The notes under the pieces were generated by a model, which was not told where the DNA came from, made no database searches, and saw only the letters and a list, made by a program, of their open reading frames with translations. This document shows, in pieces, positions 6,433 through 12,286 of a DNA stretch of 15,039 bases. The first letter of the stretch is position 1. Each line of letters starts with the position of its first letter. This DNA is from Leptofilum sp050292445 (GTDB lineage Bacteria > Chloroflexota > Anaerolineae > Promineifilales > Promineifilaceae). Where the stretch lies: contig JBNKLQ010000146.1 in NCBI GenBank assembly GCA_050292445.1, forward strand, positions 1 to 15,039, in the 5' to 3' direction. The position numbers were made by a program, and so were the translations under genes.

Positions 6433-7809
6433 GTGAAAAAATATGACGTAATCTGGATTGGCACGGGGCAGGCGACCGGTACGGTTGTGCCCCGGCTAGT
6501 AAAAGCAGGTAAAACAGTGGCCATTGTTGAAAGCGGCCGTTTCGGCGGCAGCTGCGTCAACTATGGCTGTACCCCTACTAAAACCATCGTTGCCAGTGCG
6601 CGGGCAGCCCATATGGCCCGGCGCGGCCCCGATTTTGGCGTGATAACTGGCGATATTCGCATTGATTTTTCCCGGGTAATGGAACGACAAAACAAGATGC
6701 GGCATGGTGCCAGCGAGGGCTTAGAAAGCTGGTTGCGCGGCATGAAAGGCGTGACGGTTTACGCAGGTTTGGGTCAATTTGCCGGATCGCACACCGTCCA
6801 AATTGGTGAGGATCTAATTGAAGGCGAAACCATTGTGATCAACGCCGGAGGCCGAGCGCGCGTTTTCCCCATTCCCGGCCTCGATGAGGTGGATTGGTTG
6901 GATAATGCCCGCTTGCTCAATTTGCAGGAACTTCCGCCCCATCTTGTTATCGTTGGCGGCAGCTACATTGGCCTGGAATTTGCTCAGGCCTTCCGTCGCT
7001 TGGGTAGCGAAGTGACCGTCATTGAAGGCTCGCCCCAACTCATGTTCCGTGAGGATGAGGACATTGCCGCTGCGGCTCTGGAAGTTTTAGAAGGTGAAGG
7101 AATCAACTTTAATCTGAAAGCCAGAGTAACGCGACTGGCTCAAAAAACGCCACAACAAATCGACGTTTTTTTTGAACAAGAGGGGGAGACACGGCAGGTA
7201 CAAGGTACACACCTGCTTCTGGCCGTAGGACGCGTGCCCAACAGCGACCGCCTCAATCTGGACGCAGCTGGCGTCGAGGTGGACAAACGAGGCTACATTG
7301 GCGTCAATGAGATGATGCAAACCAACGTGCCGCATATTTTTGCTGTAGGCGACATCAACGGCGAAGGGGCCTTCACCCATACCTCCGTCAACGACGGTGA
7401 GATTTTTTGGGATTTTTACAGCAACGAAGCGGATCGCACTTTGACGGAGCGGATTTCTACCTATGCCATGTTTATCGACCCGCCGCTGGGACGGGTAGGC
7501 ATGAACGAGAAAGAGGCGCGGAAAAGCGGTCGCAACGTCCTCATGGCCACGCGGCCGATGAAGTACATTTCGCGGGCCAAAGAAAAAGATGAAACGGCCG
7601 GTCTGGTAAAGATTTTGGTAGATGCAGATAGTGAAGAGTTTCTAGGAGCCGCCATTCTGGGCGTGGGGGGCGATGAAGTGATCAATATGTTCACACCGTT
7701 CATGTACACCAAACAATCTTACAAACTGTTCCGCCGGGCGGTGCTGACCCATCCCACCGTGGCGGAGCTGATGCCCTGGATTTTGGATGATTTAAAACCA
7801 CTGCCGTAA
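6433..7809 (+). CDS. FAD/NAD(P)H pyridine nucleotide-disulfide oxidoreductase, mercuric-reductase-like
   Basis: A 458-residue class-I flavoprotein disulfide reductase, full length for the family. Motifs in order: FAD-binding GTGQATG (10-16); redox-active GGSCVNYGCTPTK (38-50) with Cys41 and Cys46; NAD(P)-binding VGGSYIGLEFA (174-184); AVGRVPN (264-270); second FAD motif IFAVGDING (302-310); a dimerisation domain from about 340 ending in HPTVAE (440-445), whose His440/Glu445 pair is the usual acid/base dyad. It resembles the core of mercuric reductase, but it lacks an N-terminal heavy-metal domain and a C-terminal vicinal cysteine pair, so mercury reduction should not be assumed. The GTG start is fixed by AGGAGG at 6422-6427. 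It overlaps the next gene by one base (TAATG), implying coupling. Substrate unknown. Confidence 0.92.
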   Translation: MKKYDVIWIGTGQATGTVVPRLVKAGKTVAIVESGRFGGSCVNYGCTPTKTIVASARAAHMARRGPDFGVITGDIRIDFSRVMERQNKMRHGASEGLESWLRGMKGVTVYAGLGQFAGSHTVQIGEDLIEGETIVINAGGRARVFPIPGLDEVDWLDNARLLNLQELPPHLVIVGGSYIGLEFAQAFRRLGSEVTVIEGSPQLMFREDEDIAAAALEVLEGEGINFNLKARVTRLAQKTPQQIDVFFEQEGETRQVQGTHLLLAVGRVPNSDRLNLDAAGVEVDKRGYIGVNEMMQTNVPHIFAVGDINGEGAFTHTSVNDGEIFWDFYSNEADRTLTERISTYAMFIDPPLGRVGMNEKEARKSGRNVLMATRPMKYISRAKEKDETAGLVKILVDADSEEFLGAAILGVGGDEVINMFTPFMYTKQSYKLFRRAVLTHPTVAELMPWILDDLKPLP

Positions 7810-8567
7810 TGGAAAATCAGATGCCGTTTCCGTTTTATACAGACCCCATTCCCGCACTTTCCACCATGCAAATGGTGGAGGTGGATCGGGCAATGATAGA
7901 AGATTACAAGATCAGCTTGCTGCAAATGATGGAAAATGCTGGCCGCAACCTGGCTCACCTGGCGCGTGAGCGATTTTTGCAGGGCGACCCACAGGGCAAG
8001 CAGGTTGTGGTCTTGGCTGGAACTGGCGGCAACGGCGGCGGGGCTTTGGTTTGTGCCCGGCGGCTGCACAATTATGGTGCAGATGTGCGGGTGATCCTTA
8101 CCAAACCAGGTGTGGAGTTGTCGCCAGCGGCTGGCCTTCAGCTGGCTATTTTGCGACGCATGGCGGTGCCAGTTATGGTGGCTGAGGAAGGGGATCTAAA
8201 TGATGGGGGAACGGCCGTTCTCGTCATCGACGGTATTATCGGCTATAGCTTAAAAGGGAATCCGCGCGGGTCAGCGGCTCAATTAATCCACTGGGCCAAC
8301 CGGCAGGCTGCGCCCATTCTGGCGCTAGATACCCCATCTGGCCTGGACAGCACCAGTGGTATGGTGTACCAACCTGCCATCCGGGCCACAGCAACCATGA
8401 CCCTCGCCTTGCCAAAAGTGGGTCTGCTCACCGCCTCGGCCACATCCCAGATAGGCGAACTGTATCTGGCCGACATCAGCGTGCCACCGGCACTTTACGC
8501 CAACCCGGCTTTGCAGCTTATCGTTGGACACATTTTTGCCACCAGCGACATTGTGCGTATCCGTTAA
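7809..8567 (+). CDS. nnrE: NAD(P)HX epimerase, YjeF N-terminal domain only
   Basis: A 252-residue single-domain protein of the YjeF_N family, which interconverts R and S forms of hydrated NAD(P)H so that a dehydratase can restore NAD(P)H. Seen: ENAGR (42-46), nucleotide loop GTGGNGGG (71-78) with ALVCARRL after it, VLVIDGIIGYSLKG (137-150, the catalytic-Asp region), LDTPSGLDSTSG (173-184) and TLALPKVGL (198-206). The C-terminal ADP/ATP-dependent dehydratase half present in bifunctional Nnr is absent and is not encoded in the window. The start codon overlaps the flavoprotein stop (TAATG), so it is probably co-translated with that NAD(P)H-using enzyme, a logical partner for nicotinamide repair. 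Convergent with argJ, 64 bases apart. Confidence 0.88.
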   Translation: MENQMPFPFYTDPIPALSTMQMVEVDRAMIEDYKISLLQMMENAGRNLAHLARERFLQGDPQGKQVVVLAGTGGNGGGALVCARRLHNYGADVRVILTKPGVELSPAAGLQLAILRRMAVPVMVAEEGDLNDGGTAVLVIDGIIGYSLKGNPRGSAAQLIHWANRQAAPILALDTPSGLDSTSGMVYQPAIRATATMTLALPKVGLLTASATSQIGELYLADISVPPALYANPALQLIVGHIFATSDIVRIR

Positions 8568-8631
8568 GCACCAGCCCAAAAAGGAGAAACCTTTATACTG
8601 ACCAAGCAGGCCACCGGAAATGCCATACCGA

Positions 8632-9861
8632 TCACGTACGATAGTCGGCGTTGATGCTGACGTAATCGTGGCTGAGGTCGGTGGTCCAGACAACGGCCGT
8701 TTCCTCCCCAGCTCCCAAATCCAACCTCACCATAAACTCAGGCTCAGCAAAAACGGCCGCAGCATCCGTTTCCTGATATTCAGTGGGCGTGCCGTTGGCC
8801 ACCAGTTGCAGCTCGTCCGGTTGGCAAACGCCAATCCACAAGTTGATCTTCGTCTGGTCAAACGACACGCCAGCCCGGCCAGCGGCCATGAGCAGGCGGC
8901 CCCAGTTAGCGTCGCTGCCAGCAAAGGCCGTTTTGACCAACGGCGAAGTGGCGATGGTGTTGGCAATCTGGTGGGCGTCGGCTTCGCTTTGCGCGCCGGT
9001 GACCCGAATTTCCACAAATTTAGTCGCGCCCTCACCGTCGCGGACGATCATTTGGGCCAGGGCGGTGCAGAGTTGGTTAAGCGCCGCACCAAATTGGGCG
9101 ATGCTGTCGGGGTCGGACACGGCCGTTCCGCTTACCCCATTGGCCAACAGCAAAATCGTATCGTTGGTGCTGGTATCGCCGTCGATGGATATGCGGTTAA
9201 AGCTGCGGTTTACGGCCGTTTTCAGCAGCCCATCCAGCACATCTGGGGCCACCGTTGCATCCGTCGTCAGCACGGCCAACATCGTGGCCATGTTGGGATG
9301 AATCATCCCTGCCCCCTTGGCCATGCCGCCGATGGTTACTGGGCCACCGGGCAGCGCCACGGTAACAGCCAGATGTTTGGGGTGAGTGTCGGTGGTCATG
9401 ATTGCTTCGGCAGCAAGACGGCCATTTTCTCGCGAAAGCCCCTTGGCCCCGGCCACAATGCCCGCCTCCAATTTAGCCATTGGCAGCTGCACGCCAATCA
9501 CGCCAGTTGAGAGTACCAAAATTTGGTTTGCCTGGCAGTCCAGCGCCTGCGCCACCGTTTGTTGGGTGGTGCGAGCGTTGGCCAAGCCCGGTTCGCCAGT
9601 GCAGGCATTGGCGTTTTTAGAATTAATCACCACGGCGCGCAGGTGGTTGTTGTTGGCGGCCAACGTTTCCCGATCCACAATCACAGGGGCAGCCACCACC
9701 TGATTTTTGGTAAACATAGCGGCACAGCTGCAATCCGTTTCGGAAACAACGAGGGCCAGATCGAGCTGGTTTTCTTTTTTAAGACCGGCTGCAACAGCAA
9801 CGGCCGTAAATCCAGTAGGCGAGGTCACACTCCCGTCGAGGACAATCTGCATTTCGTTCAC
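8632..9861 (-). CDS. argJ: bifunctional ornithine acetyltransferase / N-acetylglutamate synthase (ArgJ)
   Basis: ArgJ moves the acetyl group from N-acetylornithine to glutamate (acetyl recycling) and in some bacteria also uses acetyl-CoA. The 409-residue length matches the family. Seen: SPTGFTAVAVAAGLK near the start, AVVINSKNANACTG (76-89), STGVIGVQLPM (118-128), the autocleavage block KGAGMIHPNMATML with nucleophile Thr193, DGDTSTNDT, GANWGR-like SDANWGRLLMAAGRAG and the standard HDYVSINADYRT ending. I chose the GTG at 9861 because GGAG lies 7 bases upstream; the ATG at 9852 is the alternative and changes only three residues. With the argA-type domain at 675, the window holds two ways to make N-acetylglutamate. 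ArgJ lies on the other strand, away from the argD-argG cluster, and carries four copies of ACGGCCGT. Confidence 0.95.
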   Translation of the reverse strand: MNEMQIVLDGSVTSPTGFTAVAVAAGLKKENQLDLALVVSETDCSCAAMFTKNQVVAAPVIVDRETLAANNNHLRAVVINSKNANACTGEPGLANARTTQQTVAQALDCQANQILVLSTGVIGVQLPMAKLEAGIVAGAKGLSRENGRLAAEAIMTTDTHPKHLAVTVALPGGPVTIGGMAKGAGMIHPNMATMLAVLTTDATVAPDVLDGLLKTAVNRSFNRISIDGDTSTNDTILLLANGVSGTAVSDPDSIAQFGAALNQLCTALAQMIVRDGEGATKFVEIRVTGAQSEADAHQIANTIATSPLVKTAFAGSDANWGRLLMAAGRAGVSFDQTKINLWIGVCQPDELQLVANGTPTEYQETDAAAVFAEPEFMVRLDLGAGEETAVVWTTDLSHDYVSINADYRT

Positions 9862-9968
9862 ATTCTTTCTCCATCTGAAAGTCGTTTTTGTAACTACCAA
9901 AAGTATACGCAGTTGCTATATTGTTCACCAACTTAAACAAAGCATTCTTGATGTCGTCATTTTTTATT

Positions 9969-10026
9969 ACAAAGGAACAAAGAGACAAAGGATTTTCTTT
10001 GTTTCTTCCTTCCTTTGCACCTTTGT
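9969..10026. repeat. purine/pyrimidine-biased inverted repeat in the argJ-GNAT gap
   Basis: The left arm beginning ACAAAGG (9969-9975) can pair with a right arm ending CCTTTG...CTTTGT (to 10026); the inner ACAAAG (9985-9990) pairs exactly with CTTTGT (9997-10002) around a 6-base loop. It lies in the 248-base gap between divergent argJ and the GNAT gene at 10110, where it would be in the 5' leader of the latter. It resembles the hairpin at 619-663. The rest of the gap is AT-rich; I see no RNA gene in it and cannot place a convincing promoter. Confidence 0.5.
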
Positions 10027-10109
10027 ATAAATTCCTATTTAAGCATCAAATTCAAGTAGCCAAACTAATTTTTCTGCGTTATCTTTGCATCATTTCTTGG
10101 GAGACAATC

Positions 10110-10679
10110 GTGACGGAATTAGCTTTATCATTCCCCCAATTAGAAACGGAACGGCTCATTTTGCGTGAGTTTCGCCTGGATGAAGAGGACCAGATGGCGC
10201 TGTTCCGCATCTTTTCCGACAGTCGCGTGACGCGCTACTACAATCTAAACACGTTTACCGAGCCACAGGAGGCGTGGCAACTTTTGCATCGGCGGCACGG
10301 CCGTTTCTGGCAAGGGCGCGGCATCCGCTGGGCCATCACGCTTAAAGAAAATGATGAAATCATTGGCAGCTGCGGCTTTAATTCACTTAACAAGAATAAA
10401 CATTTGGGGGAATTGGGCTATGAATTGGCACGGCCGTTTTGGCAAAAAGGGATCATGTCGGAAGCGGTGAATGCAGCCATCGCCTACGGTTTTACCGAGT
10501 TGGCACTGTGCCGCATGGAAGCGTGGGTCATGCCGCCCAATCGTGCCTCAGCTAATTTATTGCTGAAGGTCGGTTTTCAATCGGAGGGCATTTTGGAAGG
10601 GAAAGGGTATTGGAACGGCCGTTTCCACGATCTGGAGCTATTTTCATTACTGGAAGAGCAGTGGAAAATTGGAAATTAG
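10110..10679 (+). CDS. RimJ/RimL-type GNAT acetyltransferase
   Basis: A 189-residue protein of the Acetyltransf_3 group (the family that includes RimJ, RimL and many acyl-transferases that modify N-termini, amino acids or antibiotics). Seen: LETERLILREF (11-21), RWAITLKENDEIIGSCGF (73-90), LGELGYELARPFWQKGIMSEAV (99-120, the acetyl-CoA loop region), VMPPNRASANLLLKVGF (130-146) and a W-G-F-D-like ending YWNGRFHDLELFSLL. The open frame extends upstream to 9921, but the upstream residues look like translated leader and include a hairpin. The GTG at 10110, with GGGAG nearby, gives the normal family N-terminus. It carries three ACGGCCGT copies in two different reading frames. Substrate unknown. 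Confidence 0.85.
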   Translation: MTELALSFPQLETERLILREFRLDEEDQMALFRIFSDSRVTRYYNLNTFTEPQEAWQLLHRRHGRFWQGRGIRWAITLKENDEIIGSCGFNSLNKNKHLGELGYELARPFWQKGIMSEAVNAAIAYGFTELALCRMEAWVMPPNRASANLLLKVGFQSEGILEGKGYWNGRFHDLELFSLLEEQWKIGN

Positions 10680-10721
10680 AGATTGGAGACTGAAAATCTC
10701 TAATCTCCAGTCTCCAATCTC
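10675..10721. terminator. 14-bp perfect inverted repeat between convergent genes
   Basis: GAGATTGGAGACTG (10679-10692) is exactly complementary to CAGTCTCCAATCTC (10708-10721). A second, mutually exclusive pairing is possible between ATTAGAGAT (10675-10683) and ATCTCTAAT (10696-10704), because the element is built from iterated GAGATT/GGAGACT units. It starts on the stop codon of the GNAT gene and ends 9 bases from the stop of the convergent spondin gene. A bidirectional terminator or a repeat-family member both fit. Confidence 0.6.
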
Positions 10722-10729
10722 CCGAAAAA

Positions 10730-12019
10730 CTAATCGATGGGGGTAATGGTGATTTGCAGCTGATTGTATGGATTGTTGAACGTGCCATCGGTGACTGCGT
10801 GAATCACCCCATTTTCATCGGGACCGGTGTTGGGGCCAGCCTGGCGCGGGGCCTGGTTGGGGCCAAAGCCAGGTTCCTCGTTCACCTCAGTACCTGCATC
10901 GTAAAGGGTGGCATAGCCGGTGATATTGCCATGCAGAGCGTCACCACGCGCATTGAACAAGGACAAATTTTGCACACTGAAGAACCAGTCATTGGACTGA
11001 ACAAACATGGTGGCTAAGGAAAAATGGTCACCAGGAACGGCCGTAATCTCAAAGGTATAGTTGCCATCTGGAGCAAAAATTGGGCCGGGTTCTGTACCAC
11101 CTGTGGGGATAGCTGCCGCGCCTTTGTTCATCTCAGCCAACGATTCTACCAGGGCTACCGGGCTGCCATCTTCCGCTAACGTTTCTAGACCAACCGAAGC
11201 GGCCGTACCAGGGGTGAACAACGCATCTGCGTCCTGGTGAACGGTCCAGGCAACCGGAGCCAATGGCGTATTGATTCCCGTCTGTGCTGCCAGCCAGTCA
11301 CCTAATTTGGCCGGATTGCCATCTTCAGCCATCTCTTCTAAACCGTTTTGCAAGGCAGCTTTGCGGAAGCGGAACAAGGGGGATGGATCATTGTGTACCA
11401 CACCCACGCCAGGGGCTAACGGTGTTGGCACATCGCTGCTGCCAGAAATGTTGTGAATTGTTACCTGGAACTGACCATCGCCGTTGTAAGCCAACGCCAC
11501 CTGAACAAGCTCGTTCACAGCCGGAATTTCATGGCTGCGGACCAGGCGCACCCGCTTGATCGGGTCAGAAGCGCCCGTGTCGGGGCCAGCTTGTCGGGGA
11601 GCCTGATCGGGACCTTCGCCCACAGGTTGATCAATTTCGGTGCCTGCATCCCACAAATAAACGTAATCGGTCACGTCGCCTGTGTGCGGATTGCCATTGT
11701 CATCGTACAACGGAATGCCTGCCAGCCCAGGGCCAAAGAACCAGTCGTTGGATTGGACAAACATGGTGGCAAAGGTGAGGTTGTCGCCGGGATCGCCATA
11801 GAAGGTCCATTGGTAAGCATCACCAGGAAAAGCAGGACCGGGTTCTGTGGCGCCAACAGGGGTATTGAAGACACCAGAATCCTTAAAAGGGAAGTGCGCA
11901 ATGTTGTCAACGGAAATGATAAACCGCTGCGCCCCATCATCAGCGCTGGCCACGCCTAAGCCGATGAAGAGGGTTAAAAACAGAAAAACTGTCGCCGTCA
12001 AAAAACTTTTCTTAACCAT
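10730..12019 (-). CDS. secreted protein with two spondin-type domains
   Basis: A 429-residue exported protein. A signal peptide (1-26, KK then a hydrophobic stretch, cut after ASA) is followed by a spondin_N-like domain (about 29-195), a helical repeat region (about 200-295) and a second, shorter spondin-like domain (about 305-429). The two domains share ATMFVQSNDWFF (84-95 and 336-347), a Y-x-W/L-x-DAGTE block (121-128 and 371-378) and APRQAGP (140-146 and 390-396). The middle region holds two copies of a unit with V-H-x-D...LF...GLExxAEDGxP (201-237 and 253-287). Spondin_N is a C2-like beta sandwich known from extracellular-matrix proteins; bacterial members are secreted and poorly characterised. 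No cell-wall anchor or lipobox is visible, so it is probably released. AGGAG (12027-12031, read on -) gives the start. Confidence 0.85.
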   Translation of the reverse strand: MVKKSFLTATVFLFLTLFIGLGVASADDGAQRFIISVDNIAHFPFKDSGVFNTPVGATEPGPAFPGDAYQWTFYGDPGDNLTFATMFVQSNDWFFGPGLAGIPLYDDNGNPHTGDVTDYVYLWDAGTEIDQPVGEGPDQAPRQAGPDTGASDPIKRVRLVRSHEIPAVNELVQVALAYNGDGQFQVTIHNISGSSDVPTPLAPGVGVVHNDPSPLFRFRKAALQNGLEEMAEDGNPAKLGDWLAAQTGINTPLAPVAWTVHQDADALFTPGTAASVGLETLAEDGSPVALVESLAEMNKGAAAIPTGGTEPGPIFAPDGNYTFEITAVPGDHFSLATMFVQSNDWFFSVQNLSLFNARGDALHGNITGYATLYDAGTEVNEEPGFGPNQAPRQAGPNTGPDENGVIHAVTDGTFNNPYNQLQITITPID

Positions 12020-12286
12020 CGTTTTACTCCTTTTGTGTGATATTTTTCAACTGGAGAGCAGTGTAACGGGGAACAATTACGCGGTCCTTACACTAAATTA
12101 CGTATCGATTACGGCCGTCTTATCCAAATCTTGTCAAAAAATTACAGGTTTGTTATCAACGGCCGTCTTGTAAGTTAGCTTACTGTGACCAAATCGCGCA
12201 GCCGGGTTCTAAACGGTTGACAGTTTGCCAGATGCTTTTATCATCTGGCATCTTGGCAAAAAACACCCAGGGAGAGGAAAAAGATT
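12020..12286. promoter_or_regulatory. divergent intergenic region with two palindrome copies
   Basis: A 267-base gap between the divergent spondin and clostripain-family genes. On the - strand TTGACA is present at 12132-12137 as a possible -35 for the spondin gene, but the matching -10 (CGTAAT, about 18 bases on) is weak, and an ACGGCCGT copy (12111-12118) overlaps that spacer. Another copy lies at 12159-12166. The + promoter is listed separately. I see no RNA gene here. Confidence 0.35.
12217..12250 (+). promoter_or_regulatory. sigma-70-type promoter overlapped by a 9-bp dyad
   Basis: TTGACA at 12217-12222 and TATCAT at 12239-12244 are 16 bases apart, a near-consensus housekeeping promoter 43 bases before the ATG at 12287. 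The perfect inverted repeat TGCCAGATG (12226-12234) / CATCTGGCA (12242-12250), 7 bases between arms, covers the spacer and the -10, the usual place for a repressor operator. Ribosome site GGAGAGG at 12271-12277 follows. Confidence 0.55.

Noticed and set aside
6433..7809. True mercuric reductase and a mer operon
   Set aside because: There is no heavy-metal-associated domain, no C-terminal cysteine pair, and no merR, merT or merP nearby; only the general flavoprotein disulfide reductase family is supported.
8580..8594. AAAGG-AGAAA-CCTTT hairpin as a terminator between nnrE and argJ
   Set aside because: The stem is only 5 bp and no T-run follows; it may be chance.
8620..9510. 296-residue open frame on the + strand
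   Set aside because: It is antisense to argJ, has low-complexity His/Gly/Arg composition, no domain that I recognise and no ribosome site; the argJ frame is clearly real.
9921..10109. N-terminal extension of the GNAT gene at 10110
   Set aside because: The extra residues are non-domain, overlap an inverted repeat and lack a ribosome site, while the GTG at 10110 gives the normal family start.
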